64,000 nucleotides of DNA, from assembly GCF_005239225.2 (NCBI RefSeq), contig NC_133297.1, positions 12,450,147 to 12,514,146 on the forward strand. Reading direction: 5' to 3'. Of this stretch, positions 1-13,589 are shown in pieces (position 1 is the first letter of the stretch; every line of letters begins with the position of its first letter). The notes under the pieces are model-generated. The model was not told where the DNA came from and ran no database searches. It worked only from the letters and a program-made list of their open reading frames with translations. Made by a program: the position numbers and the translations under genes. The DNA comes from Populus alba (taxonomy: Eukaryota; Streptophyta; Magnoliopsida; Malpighiales; Salicaceae).

Positions 1-3000
1 ATGCACTCGATCACCCCAGAAGAACTGGTCACCAAAGAATGGCACTATAGTTGTCGGGCACTGTAATTTACATTTTTGAAGGAGACAAGGTCAGCATGTA
101 AAAAGTGAACTTGGTTCTAATAGACAATTGAGTTGCATAACTTGAATAGGTTACAAACTCTCTTAATGCCATTTCCAAGCATGAATTTGGATTCATTCAC
201 ATGATAATCTTCAGGACAGAATAATCTTAATGAAACTGATTTATTTAGATGAGACATTCTCAAATGAATTCAAGAGAATATTAAGCTATCTAAAAGGAGC
301 ATTTACCCCAGCTCTTAGCCCAGCAGCCGTGGTTCCAGCACCACCATGATGAACCTGCATATTGTTGTAAAAAGCTTCCAATCAATCATCCAGTTACAAA
401 AGTAACCAACATACTCGAGTAACACAACATTCTACTGGAGGTGTGTATTGCTAATAGCAAGCCATTTCTGGCATTCATCCATGTCAATAAATCTAGGCAA
501 CAGCAGAGATCCCAGTATTGTTTATGATTGTCTAATAGGGTGGGTAAAAGGAGAAGGAGAAGGAGAAGGCAAAGGCCATACTGGCCAACTGCGCAAAGGT
601 TTACTTTGCAACATAATCACAATCTTATAATATCACTCACCACGGCAGCACATTGAGGAAACAACCAATCATGAGGGCAATCCTTCAAAAGGAAGACGCT
701 GTCAGGTACTTCCATGACTGCAAGAACCGTTTCCATCAGAAGAGAAACCATACATATTTCACAATTTAGCATATGTGGTTTCATTTAAAAATCAAAAGCT
801 ATGCAATGGAAAGAAATTTCAAACTATTATAATGACCAATGACAAATCAGCAACAATACATGAGGAATTCAACAATGTATCATCAAACATGTTATGGCGG
901 TTTATGGATGAGATAGAAGAAAAATGTATTAATAAAAGAAAAAAGGGAACAGGAAAGCAAAATTCAAGCTCAGAAGGCAGTCAGATCCCGCTAAATATCA
1001 GCCAGGGAAGTAATAACATATGGACATTAGTACATTTATTTGGTATCTAGGAAAGTGCCACACTCTAGTTGAGTAGATATCTGTACAGCTAAATAAAGCA
1101 TATTCATTTAGAAGCTTCAGTTATGCCACTGCGAAGCATTTCTTTCAACTATTGTTGAAGAAATTGCAAAATCGCTCACCAGAACCAGGTAAAATGACAG
1201 AAAAGAATGATAGAGATTCACCAGTCAACAAAGCCCTATGTAAACAGATATTAATTTCCACACTGACACAACTCAGAACTCTACTATGATGTGACTTTCT
1301 GAACAGTGATCGAAATCTGTAAGCAGGCATAGGAAAAGAAAGGAAAATGCTTACAATTTCCAAGATCTCCCCAACCTCGATCAACTATTCCTCTTTGTCC
1401 AGTATCTTTCAAAGCCTCCAATATTATGTCCATCGTATTCTTGGGATCTTCAAGAGGCTTCACAAGCAGCAAATAATTGTTTCAATTATAGCCTCTAAAA
1501 ATAAATAAATGAAGAAAACAAGATTATATTGGCCAGCTATATGAATTTAAAATAAAATGGAAAGAAGACAGAAGGGTTGATAGACATTTAATTTTCAGGT
1601 ATACGGAAAAAACAGAGAAAAATAGTATGCCATAACAGCACAACCCCATTGATGCATACTTACAACTATTGCAAAATTTATTTACAGACATAAATCTTCA
1701 TTGGAGTTTAGACAATGCAAAAATGCAATATTCCAATAAAAGTACAGAGAACAATATACCCAAAGTACTAACAATATGTCATAAGAGAATAGGAATTTAG
1801 CAGAGGACTCAGCTGTAATTGAGAAGATTTGGTCCAAAATATCAAAGAGCTAATTTTACTCAAGTTAATTAATTCATCCTTCATTGCTTCAAACATATAA
1901 TAGACCAATCTAAAAAATCAGGCAGTACAGAGATTTTTTTTCTCAAAGTGGCCTTTTCAGAGAAGCGCAATTTTAAAAGTGAACTTTGTGATCCCACGAG
2001 TTACTATGTCCATATATCATCGGTTATTTTGCCACTAACACTGAGAAATCATAGGAAAATAATTTAAATTACAACCAAGCTCCAACATATACAATCCCCA
2101 AATCTTCCTGCCCTCATTCATTCATCAATAGTAAAGGCTGTTCTGGTTCACAATCTAGCATACACCCAAGAGATTCACAGTAAAAATCATAGTATGCATG
2201 TATCAAAAGGACAACTACTATATAAAACCTAGAGAAAAAAATGTTGCAATGCGAGGGGCATCAACCAACAAACAGAACAAACAAACAAAAAATCCATGAA
2301 AATGCAACTGTAACAGCTTAAGGGAAATCACCGTACCATGCTCCCAAATCCAATATATATGGGTTCCTTTCCTTTCTGAATCCATTGCATGAACTCTTCT
2401 TTAGGTTCATATTTTGATCCAAGGTTCAAGAAAGAATAACCAACAACATCTACTAAGGGTCCCCAGTCTGCAGATTAGTTAACAAAGTTGATTATACGTA
2501 TGAAGCACAAACATTTGAACTCAACTATTTAAAAAGATTATAACAAGATTGTACAAAAACACAAAGAAAACACCCTAAATGTCACTAAAGGAACCACCAG
2601 GGGGGGGATCAAAGTTGATAAAGAGTTCCAAATAGCATTAGTGGTTGAGAGAAAACAAAAAGATTGGTCTGGCTAGCTCTCCCTCCTAGAGGAAAAAAAC
2701 GGTAGTATTGATAAGTACAAGAAAACGTAATGAACAAAATAGTGATTATCTGATTAAACTGGCTCTCTGCAGATTTCCAGCTTTTTAGTACTCAACCTAG
2801 AATAAATTATGAGCTTGTGGCTCTTTTAACCATGTAAATAACTAAGCTGTTCTTCGGCAATAGAAACATGAAAAGTGTTTAGAGAAGGAATAACCTCAAA
2901 AGTATTTTCATCATAGTTCGGTAAGTAAAAAACCAATCCTAGGTGCATGCCAGTAATTCAAAATAGAAACATTTTTCTATGAACCTTGCTGCTGAATAAG

Positions 3001-6000
3001 TTTTTGACATCCAATAATTTCTTTTTACCATATTCAACAGTTGCCTCTTCCAAAAAAAAGGGAGGGGGTGGATTTTGTTTGAGAAATAGAGGAATATAAT
3101 AGCACTGTAACAAAGAGTTACCGATTAAAGGTACTATAAGGAAGACAGCAACATAGACATCCGAGCTTGAGAATGATTAACAACAGTATAACTAATGGAA
3201 ATCTTACCACTTGGCTTTGGCACAAGATGGGGGCTCCACATATAACCTGTTGGCAGATGAGATATTGATCCATTGTACATACTTAAGTAGGCAATCGGTG
3301 GAAGCTTCAACTTTCTTTTCCTGAATTCATTAATATATCCTCTTATTCCCCACCATATCAGTAAATCCACAACTATGTATGAAAGCTGGATCCATGCAAA
3401 CAGTTTGTGGTGAAATTAGTCCAATGATTCACAGGTAAAAAGAAATCATAGTGAGATGTGGCAACAAGAAAGAACATACCCAATAACCAGCACTTTGAGG
3501 TACACGTGCTAAAGGATGAGGAAATTCATATGTTGGCCTGCCTATTGAAGATGGAAGTGAGAAGAGAAGACAGAGCCTCGAGTAAAAAACTAACAGATAA
3601 ACAAACAAACAAAAAATAAAGTATCATTCACTAAATATAACATGGTTTAAAATTCAATAACCTTCTCCTCTAATTTCCATTTCAATTAATACCAGTCTCT
3701 AAACCTTCTTTTTCCTGTTTTATTAATCATGACCAAAATACTAGGACTTGTATAAGCTTGAAACTTTCAGTATCCCCTGCCCCCTTGCAGACACCATTGA
3801 TTTGCAGGATCCATCTAATTCTTCTTAACTCAGAAATCCATGTTCACTTATGAAGAATGCATGAAAAAATTCCAGGTCACATATGTGTGCATCAAAATAA
3901 CTAGCACAAAACTCAAGCACTCATGTGAACTACCTTGGGTTAAACTAGTGTTAAAAAAGCATGTCCATTAAATTTGAAAACAAGTAAAAAAAACTGCTGT
4001 CCTCAAAGCTTTTGTTCTCTAGGAAACATAAGAAAAACCATAATTTTCCATAGCAAGTAACAAAGGATTTATATCAAAACAAATGCTATTAAAATTGATG
4101 ATTCAAGTGTTGCTAGTAATGTTAGTGTCAGATTTACAAGCAAGTGATCACTTGATACTCACGTCCAAGGCATTGTGAAGAAAATGTGAATCGGTACACC
4201 GAGAGCTTCAGCAACATGTGCATGTCCTGCAACATAGGGGCAAGTTAGAGTTTGATGTATGCCATTATGTCTTTATTATACGACAGTGACTCTGATGTGG
4301 AAATTTCAAATTCTGTTTGTTCACCATATGCTGGAGGGTTGGCAATAATTGCCTGGGCTTTGAAAGGCACACCAGTTTCCATATCTGGTTCTGTGCATGC
4401 TGCAAGAAGAGACTCAATAATGGCCTTCAGTTGTTTCCTCTGTATGGATATTTCTCCAGGCGCGGATGGGATTAAACCTTTGTTTCTGGCCATATCTGAA
4501 ATTAAGTCCTCACATTAGCATAACACAAACAAATCGAGGAAAACAGCAAAATTGGAATAAAAATTTTGACCATGTAGGACAGTAAAAACAGGCCAAGTAT
4601 CTAAGGGGAGTTTTAAGGACACCATATCTTAAGTTACAGCAAATAGAAAATTGTATGGTTTTAATAGCTTCAAAAGAATAGGGAGTTCTTACATCCTGCC
4701 AACACCCGAGGATCACCGCCCAAAGGATAGAAATCTACACCGGCCGATCTTACAAAGTCGCTGAAGTTAGCATGAGTGGCTAGCCTAACACGATGACCAA
4801 ATTCCTGCTAGAAAAAAAATTGGATCATTATTTTTGCCGCAAATCAGTTTATAAAACATGTAATGATAGAATAGAGATTAGGGAACACTTGACACTGACA
4901 TTGGGGTTTTACCGGTGAACCATAGGCAAAATTGCCATTGATTTTTGCAAATAACAAGGACATAATACAAAATACATGACTCTTTCTTAACTAAAAAGGA
5001 AAAAAGAAGAAAAAAAACATGAATAATATAATAAATGGAATACATATGCAGGACATACAAGAGGTTGGAACTGGGATATAGAGCATAAATGTCATTGCAA
5101 AAACAGCACAGCAAGTAAGCAGTAAATTACTATGAACATGCCTGAAGTCTTTTTGCAATGGCTAGAAAGGGCTGTACATCTCCTCTTGTTCCAACCACAA
5201 GCATGGCAACTTTCAATCTTGGGATTGATTTATTGCAACCAGAAATGCTTTCATTGACATAAAAGGATGCCCCTTCAACTGAGTGAAGCTCTAACAACTC
5301 CGAAGCAACAGGAGCATTTTCATCTATATCAACTTCAACTGTTCCATCGTTTTGGATCTTGACTAGCTCTATGATTAGTTTCTTCTGAAAAGTATAAAAA
5401 GATTCATAAACAATAGAAAGCAATAATACTCAATCATGAAAAAGTTAGTGGTTGAGAGCAAGGTGAATGAAATAAACATCTCACTTGATAACTGATCATC
5501 AGATTGCCACAATAAACTAGCAATAAATGTCATATAGCGAATAAAACTTTCATATCAGAAACCTTGTTAATGGGGGAAAGTGAGGCAGGCTATCAGATAC
5601 TCCAGCAGTCATGGATGTTGGTTTATGAGTATCGTAACACAAATAATATGTCATTTGAGTTAAAATAAAACATGGAAATTCTCGAAAGAGATAAGAAATC
5701 AGAGGGGAGCATATTCTAGGTGGAGATGCAGCATGAGGTGGAAATCATATACAATCAGACAAGAGTATATGTATAATGCACAGAAAGCATTTCTGGCCTT
5801 TTTGCATAGGTTCCAAACAATACATATGATCATGCATGAAGAAACTTGCAGTTAGACCCATGTATTAGATCATGCTAATTACCTTTTCACGCTCTGACAG
5901 TCTGTCCAACCTTAGCTCATGCCTTAAAGCCCTGTTCTCCGTCATGGATCTATGGAATGTAATATTATCATCATCATTAAACAGCGGGTGTCTACGAGTT

Positions 6001-6650
6001 TCAACAGGTGTGGTGATGCTGCGATTCATGCCTTCAAGATCAGATGCTTTGACATCAGAAAACATTTCAAATAAACTCTATAACAATACAAACAGGAAAA
6101 CAATCCTAACCATGTAGTATTAAATGTATGATAAATTTTAGAACAGAAAATCGGTATTCAGTTTCCAATATGCAAATTATGAAAGGAGAGCACATAAATA
6201 CTTCGTGCAACGAGTTTTTCAAAAACAGAACCGGATTAGGATTATTGATTTCTCAAGTATAGAAAAATAAACAAGATGAAGACTCTTAGGAATGAATTCA
6301 GCACGTGCAGTGAAGTTTCATTCAGATAATGTTGTGTAAAGCAAAAGAAATGATGACTTGTTAGGCTGCCAAGTAACTAGATACTAACCTTTTCGAGGTG
6401 AAGGAGAGAAATTCAATTCTTTTGATTTGAAAATCTCTAGAGTTGATGACTGCTTCCCTGACTTTGTCTTCTGCTTCTCTGCTTCCTGAAGAGGACCCGC
6501 TTCAGACTGTTCCTCTGAGGACGCATAATCAACTGTTACCGATTCATCACCACCACTGATCTGATCAATACTCCTTTTCAGCTTATAGTTGCTTTCAAGT
6601 CCTTCCTCTTCTGAATTTTTTAATGGATGATCAAATGCATTGCTACCCAT
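1..6650 (-). CDS. UGT80B1: Sterol 3-beta-glucosyltransferase, UGT80B1-like (3' end outside window)
   Basis: Transfers glucose from UDP-glucose to the 3-hydroxyl of membrane sterols; Arabidopsis UGT80B1/TT15 mutants have seed-coat defects. Exons placed by hand from splice sites and reading frame (high to low): 6650-6385, 6075-5883, 5384-5142, 4804-4693, 4495-4325, 4226-4163, 3537-3480, 3385-3208, 2467-2337, 1457-1355, 717-641, 354-307, 60-1. They join in one frame to 568 residues, then run off the left edge. Visible motifs are VGTRGDVQPF (about 217-226), MARNKGLIPS, IIANPPAYG, FFTMPWT, TGYMWSPHLVPKPS, HHGGAGTT (534-541) and FFGDQFFWGDR (556-566), the family's sugar-donor and sterol-binding blocks. 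The N-terminus MGSNAFDHPL fits the 80B rather than the 80A branch. The exon 1 to 2 junction is the least certain: 6385/6075 keeps frame, whereas the stronger-looking donor at 6388 does not. Intron 3 appears to use a GC donor. Confidence 0.93.
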
Positions 6651-7750
6651 TTCATCTAATTAGCAGCCTCAACCACTGAACCTCACTTGATCAGCAACTC
6701 CAACAATCTCTTATTTCAGTTTCCAACCAGCCACGCAGTCTCAAAATGCGAAAGAACAGAACCAGCAAGTAAATCTTCACTCGACCCAACTCCACAGCAG
6801 TAAAAACCTTAAAGCAATTTTTCGGGTTTCCAACTCTAAAACCCGCTATTATAAAACCAAACTCATCAAGTCGATCTTACAATACCCCCAAATCTTAAAC
6901 CCTTCACCAGCAGTTCCCACGAAGCAAACCCTCGCTTCTGCTCAAGAATTTGGGCTTAAAACACCCACAAATAATCAAATATAAACCCTTCAACAACAAC
7001 TCCAAGTCACCCAACCACGCAGACCACTCCGAAACTACAGCTAACCACCCTACCAGGAAGCACAGTCAACAATAACCAGAAGTCCAATAGCCTTCAAGCA
7101 CATGACACAATTTTTAAATTCTAACTACAAACAGAAACTAAATGTGATCAAGGAAGAAAGACAAGGTGGGTATGCCCCCAAAGTCCAAAGACAGGCTAGT
7201 ATTTAGGCTTCTAGAGCAAGAAAACAAACAGACTACCACAACAACCAGTCAATTGGAAAAACAAAGAACGTTAAGTAAGGCGGTTGTGGGGGGGTTTAAA
7301 ACTTTAAAGCGCTATAAAAGGCAAGAATTAAGCTCAATAGAATTCACCTTTAACACAAGATATGGAGATTCAAATATTTAAAAGAAAAAAAACCTGAAAG
7401 ACACAACCCTACAGAAACATGAATTATACATTTCCAAGACTATAACTTTTCTATCTACGCATAGAAGATGAGGGCTGTTTTTATACTCATTGATAGTTCA
7501 ACGACCACGTACTTCACCAGTCACGACGATCACTTGATTAAAGGGGGAAAAAACACAGATAAAAATATTGGGCTTTTTTTTTCTGAAAGATGGAGAGCTC
7601 GAGATTTTTTAGACTAAGCGGCAAGTTAAGGAGATGGACATCAGGACGGTCGGTTGATTATATGTGAGCAAGTCTACTTTAATTCACTGTGTCCGAGAGT
7701 GAGGACAAGGACACCTAGTGAGGAGGTACTCTTTTCGAAGGTGGACCGTT
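6651..7750 (-). promoter_or_regulatory. Leader and promoter region of the UGT80B1-like gene
   Basis: No coding exon is visible. The stretch is less repetitive than what lies beyond about 7750, as expected for a 5' leader plus proximal promoter. An out-of-frame ATG at 6655 lies five bases before the chosen start. A 5' UTR intron is possible but I cannot place one. The start of transcription is not determined. Confidence 0.4.
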
Positions 7751-8880
7751 GAAAATGTCGTGACCGGTGGTAATAAAATGGATCGATTTTTTTTAGATGG
7801 ATCGATTTTGACGAACGAGAAAAAAAGGTTAAATTTGGATTTTAAAACAAAAGGAAAATAGAAAGAGGTGAAATAAAAATATAAACATTAAATTATATAT
7901 AAAATAACAACATTTTCTGCCCTTTGAGGTTTGGCAGGAAGCCGGAAGGAGGCTATAAAGAAATTAGGCAGATTAATTATGGATGTGCATTGATTTACTG
8001 AAACCTAAATTAAAATTGAAGATGGGATTTAATTTTGATATAAAGAGAGTATATGTGCTGAGAATTAAAATAAGAAATAGCAAGTTTTTTTTTATAAGAA
8101 AAATAATATTTTTTTTCTCTTTTAAAACAGCCTGAATCATTCACAAATCTTCTCATCAAGAAGCCTAGAACTTATCGGGGGTTTTCTTTTGATTAAAGAG
8201 ATGAGTGCTCAAATTCATGTTTTGCTTTTTTTAGAGCTTGAAATATTATCAGCTTTGAAAACAGAAAAAAAAAAAAATGAGTTCCTAATATTTAATTACA
8301 GTCTTCACCTACATTGATTTATTTGTTTGTTTGTCTGGGAAGAAAAAATTGTCCATTTGAAAGAAAAAAAAATACAATAAAAATACTGGGAAGTGGAAAT
8401 AAAATAATTTTTATTAGTACAAATAAAACTAAAAACATACTTTTAAAATTATATAAAATGTATTTTCTATTTTAATCTGTTAATGCATGAGAAAAAAATA
8501 TTTTAAATATTATTTAAAGATTCGAACCCATCAACAAGAAGGAAACTTCTTGAAGCAAGTCGAGGTTACCTGGGGGTGAGAAAAAGGAAAAATGAAAGTA
8601 AAAGGAAACTCCTGGATACATCTCACGAAGCATGAAAAGGAGTTTTTTTTTTTGTCGTTTGTATAAATAAATAAGGAAACAGGTCTTTGATTCGTTGGCT
8701 AAACTGATGCGACTTCTAATTTTATTATATACATGTAATTGTAAAACTAATCCTTTTTTATACGGTGGAAAAATAAAAATAAAAAAATTAAATTCTTTTA
8801 CATTAACAACGTATGAGCAAGAAGGACCTCCTAATTCGTTGAGAGAAGCTCCTTGAAATTCTATATGAAACTTATTTAAA
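7751..8880. other. AT-rich intergenic DNA
   Basis: Many short A and T runs and no reading frame with protein-like composition. I see nothing in it beyond low-complexity sequence. Confidence 0.6.
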
Positions 8881-9078
8881 GCGTAGTTGTAGTTATTTTT
8901 TTAAATGATATTTTATGTTAAAATATATGTTAATAATTTTTTTTATTTTTAAAAAATTATTTTTAATATTAACACATTAAAATGATTTGAAAACAATAAA
9001 AATATATTAATTTAAAGTTAATAAAAAAAATAAAAAATATTTAAATTTTTTAAAAAAATATTATTGAAATGCAAAAAT
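8881..9078. repeat. Foldback (MITE-like) repeat, family A copy
   Basis: An AT-rich block of about 200 bp. A left half rich in T runs and a right half rich in A runs mirror each other, with a core close to 'aacacattaaaatgattt' shared with other copies. The family recurs near 10.8, 17.8, 18.4, 19.3, 40.6, 43.2, 43.9, 48.1, 48.8 and 51.3 kb. It carries no coding capacity. The ends are approximate. Confidence 0.6.
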
Positions 9079-9139
9079 AAATAAAAGTAGTAACAGTGGC
9101 AGGCTTATGAAAAGTGAAGTTTCTCTCATGAACAAGAAG

Positions 9140-9420
9140 GTGTTTGAATGGGAGGTAACTTGTGCTTTTTTAAGTAAAAAGCATGTTTTTATAGTACTTT
9201 GAGTGTTTAGATGAGAGGTAGCTTATGCTTTTTTTTTTAGTAAAAAGCATGTTTTTATAGCTTTTGAAGGTGTGATTAGGTGTGGTTTGTGCTTAAAATG
9301 TATTGTACATTTGAAAAAAAGCCACCACACTTCCAAACCAAACACCATCTAAGATGTGGTTTGTGCTTAAAAGATATTGTATATTTGACAAAAAAACCAC
9401 TACACCTCTCAGCCAAACAC
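9140..9420. mobile_element. Foldback element with doubled ends
   Basis: The outer ends form an imperfect terminal inverted repeat of about 17 bp: gtgtttgaatgggaggt at the left, and the reverse complement of the right end reads gtgtttggctgagaggt. The left end occurs twice in tandem (9140 and 9203, about 63 bp apart). The right end also occurs twice (ending near 9350 and at 9420). No coding capacity is present and a target-site duplication is not evident. A non-autonomous DNA transposon is the best reading. Confidence 0.6.
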
Positions 9421-10740
9421 GCTTTTGATCTCAAGGCACTCAGGATTTAGAATTGTAGATGATCCTCGTAAAGCCTTGATTTTCAAGCAAGAGCTGATCC
9501 ATGTTTAGCAGCCAGAAGTTACGGAAGCAGGTTAGTGTCAAAATTACCAGCGCTCTTACAAAATTATATTTGATTAGATATCGTCTTCCTCACTTCACCA
9601 TTAACAGAAATCGCATCATTTTTTATATAAAACTTACATTAAATCACTTGGTTATTGCTGCACCGGCTCATGCTTTGCGAGTTTCCATGAATTGATAAAT
9701 CTCCCTTCGTCTCGTTGACTTGGGAAAATCGATAATCTTCCAGCGTGAATTGCAGGAAAAGAATCTCAGTTTCTCTGGCTGATATTACTCTGTCAAGACA
9801 TAAGAATTATCAACCATAGACTACAGAGTCGTGCAAAAAAATTTACATACCCTGTTAACTTTGATTCTCCGATGACCGGTCTCTGTTTATACTACTTGTT
9901 CCTGTATTTTATTTCCTAAATCTTCATCATCTGTTATAAATTTTATTTGAAATCTTTTCTACAAAATTTAAATTATTAAAGTGAGATAATTATTTAATAT
10001 AATATTAAAATTTTAATGATTAAATAGTTACAAGTTTGAATTTCATCATTCTTATTTATTAAAATTAAATACAAGATAATATGAGTATGTATAAGTTTTA
10101 ATCAAAAAGACTTTCACTTGAAGTAATGTATTAGAGAATTATATAAATCATATCTTGAGATCTCATCTAAAAAATTAAGCTATTAGAATGAGATAATTCT
10201 TTGATTTAATATCAAGTAATTGAGAATTAATTTTGAATCACTTTTAAATGATTTAGATAATTAGCCGGGTGATCCATTAATTAAAATTCATAAATCATAT
10301 CAATAATTAATTTCTTGAAAACGTGCAGAAACGCACACAGAAAGATTATACAGAAATTATTATGGATGCGTTTTGTCAAGAGAAAGAAAAAACTATGAAT
10401 GCATGGGAAAAAGTCTTGCAACTTCAAAAGACAGGAAGGATGATCAACTACTACTGCAGCGTCTTCATGTAATAAGTCGACATAAAATCATTGTTCCACG
10501 TATTTTTGCACATGACATGTGAACTATCGAGCTAACTAGCTGTTTTAAGTTACTTAATTCTTACTCTTTTGATTCTAACATTAAATTATTCAACACTTGC
10601 GATTCATAATATCCAAAAATTTGATGACATCATCCCTCCCTCGTAATCAGGTCAAATCCCACTGTGACATCGGAGCCAACGACAAAATTTTTAAGCTGTT
10701 ATGAGGCAGATGGATGTGTGTATGTAGTTTTTGGAGTAAT
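9421..10740. other. Intergenic DNA without recognised features
   Basis: Mixed unique and AT-rich sequence. A short frame at 9501-9695 has no domain and no supporting context. I see nothing else. Confidence 0.5.
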
Positions 10741-10896
10741 TATATTTTAAATTACTTTTTTATTTGAAAATGTATTTAATAATATATATATTTTTTAATT
10801 TATTTTTGACATAGCATATCACAATAATAAAAAATCATAAAAATTAATTAAAAATTTTCAAAAATTTCAAAAATATTTTTTTAAAAGCAGAAATAA
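10741..10896. repeat. Foldback repeat family A, partial copy
   Basis: Shows the same T-run/core/A-run layout as the other family A copies, with 'ttgacatagcatatcacaat' in place of the usual core. It looks diverged. Confidence 0.45.
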
Positions 10897-11189
10897 GCAT
10901 TCTCATCGTGCATAGTATTCGCCATCTATATTTCAACCACCCTTATTTTATTTCATTCACGACGTGCACCTTTGACAACATGTTGTGCGGGAATTGTGCA
11001 TAAATCCAGGCATAACAGCCTCGAGCCAAGCTCATCAAACCTAGATCTAGGTATGGGCTTAGAATTGGGCTAACAACTGTCCCACCCCCTGCACACATAC
11101 TACGAGGTAGGCCCCATGATCCATGTTGCCCATGTTTCATGGGCCACTCATCTTGTATATTTGTGTTTTGTTATGGTAGCATTAACCAA

Positions 11190-12250
11190 AAAAAAAGAAA
11201 AAAAAAATTGTTATAATTTTTTTTAAATTTTATTTTTTAATATTAAATTTTATAATTTTTTCAATTTTATTTTTATAAGATTATCCTAATTTTATTACTT
11301 ATGCTATAGGTTTGACAAGTTGACTAGGTTGATTTAAGTTTTTTTTTTTTCTAATTGTTTTTTTTTCAATTTAATGTTTTAACATTGAATTTATTATAAT
11401 TGTTTTTAGTTAGCTTTCTATAAGGTTCGTCTCATAACTTCCAATTAAAGGTTTAACGGGTTAACCCGAGTTGATTTGAGTAATTTTTTATGTCCATTTT
11501 TTAACAATTTTTTTTTTCAATTTTATCTTTCAATACCTGGTTGGTTTGGAATTAATCTTCATAATTTGTTTTAATTTTTTTTTTTATATTGGGTAATTTC
11601 AATCCATAATTAAATTCATAAGTTTAGTAAATTAACTTGGATTACAGGTTTAATAGGTTAATTTGAGTTAACTTTAGTTATTTTTTTGTTCTTTTTTTAA
11701 TTGATCTTTATTTTTCAATTTCATCATTTAACACTAGATTTATTGAAAAATAAACTTCATAATTTGTATTAATTTGCTTTTTGTGAGGTTATTATGGTTT
11801 TATAACCTAATATGCTGATTAACAGGTTGACCTAGATTATTTTTTGTTCTTTTTTTTTATTTTTTTTAGTTGTATTATTTAACATTGAATTTATTAAATT
11901 TTGAGCTGCATAATTTGTTTTGATTTTTTATGAGATTATCATGGTCTCATGATTTAGCATATGGATTGATAGGTTAACCTAAGTTGAATAAATTAATCAA
12001 ATATATTGATGTCTAAATATTTTTTAAAAAATTATTTTTAAATATTTATTTTGAGTCAAACCATATTCTTACTAGTGATTCGGGTTGTCTTTTAACTTAT
12101 TAAGTTGATTAGGCAGGTCAAGCTAATTCTTAAACAATTTAATTTTTTTTACTAGAAAATCATTAGTTATATTTAAATATATTTTTTTTATTAAAAAAAG
12201 TTGATCCAACCCATAGCATCACACAAGCAAATAATATAATGATTTCTCTC
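11190..12250 (+). repeat. Ancient repeat block, family B
   Basis: Holds about five degenerate units of roughly 150-190 bp. Each contains a T-rich tract, 'caattttat', 'attgaattta', 'ataatttg', 'gaggttat' and a 'gttaacctgagttga'-like stretch. The 3' module (about 12040-12250) matches 47340-47560 in order and wording, so this is a dispersed family and not simple low complexity. No coding frame survives. The class is unknown. Confidence 0.55.
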
Positions 12251-13589
12251 ATGATCCGAGCGCAAATGAGATCCAAGATTAAACACATGATCTTTTAAGT
12301 GGATCGATAAACCCACCACCTCCACGATGAGGTTTGAGATGCCCTCTGCATGACAAAATCATCTTACAGTTAACAGTGTAACCACTCGCCGTTAGGAACT
12401 ATTATTTTACATAATTCCCTCCAAACAGACTTCGTAATCTATTCTGCTTCTGCTCTCTAGTCTATGCACGGTGGTCGTTGGTATATAAACATTCATCAAT
12501 CACGAGGTGGGGGGTTGAATTCATTTGACACACAAAAACACTTTCTTTTTCCACATCTCCAATATTTATCATCTTCGTTTATCATCCCCGCGACATACAA
12601 TTTGTATTTTTTAAAATAATATTTTTTTATATTATTATTAACTTAATTATCTTATCGGAAAATCTTAAATATCAGAGAGTCTGATAAACGGTACCACCGT
12701 TCTTCCATCCCAAAATTTATTAAAGTTGGCCTAAGATTCCTCGTACCGAGACATCATTTTCGGTTTGCCGCAATTCGCGGATGGGATGCACTCACTTATG
12801 ATTTTCATTCCCTCTCTAAAGCACGGATTGCGCCAGGCTGGCTAGTACACTTCAAAATCGTAACATGGGTTATAACGGTCCGATTTCATCTACCCGCGCC
12901 TTGCTGTCCCAAGAATTATTATAATAATAATAATAAATAAATAAAGGTATGGACTAGAATGGACTTGGCTAAGAATTGGTTTGAACCAAATTGAACCGCG
13001 ATTAAGAACTAGGTTGTATAAGTTCTAGTTCAACCCGTTATGTGTGATAAAAATCTTAAAAGAATGCTCATTCTAGGCATTGAATTGGAACCGATTGAAC
13101 CGGTGAACCAATGAACCGTCACATTCAACGATTCAAGCTCCGGTTGGATTCTAATAACACTATCCATGAGTTTCTCTGGGCAAAATTATCAGTCTGAAAA
13201 ATTTAAACAAGCCCTCCCTTGAAAAAGAAAACCTTTAATTTGAGAGCCTGATATATTAATAGGAATTAAGTAAAAAATTACTATCAAATCAATCTCTCTG
13301 TATAAATAAATTTGTCACGGATCATCAATCTTAAAATATTAAACTATTAGATGACTGAAAAAAGCAGCTCACTTTCTCGACGTGTGGCCAAGTAACTTGG
13401 TAGCTTAGTATTCGTTCAGTCAATAACAACCTCAATTTACAGAAAAAATGGTCGAATCTCTCTCCAGAAAATCAACTATATAGTATTTACAACCGCAAAG
13501 GTCTTCACATATATTAGGAAGAACACATCACACATAATTGATGTAAGAAAATCGTGGTACCCTGTACAAATTAAGTATTGTTGTAGATT
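12251..13589. other. Intergenic DNA with a 'gaaccg'-rich patch
   Basis: Mostly unique sequence. Positions 12945-13150 carry repeated aaccg/cggtt words in both orientations (for example ggaaccgattgaaccggtg), a composition typical of old dispersed plant repeats. Otherwise I see nothing. Confidence 0.4.

Noticed and set aside
4252..4518. An 88-codon plus-strand frame
   Set aside because: Antisense to exon 5 of the sterol glucosyltransferase.
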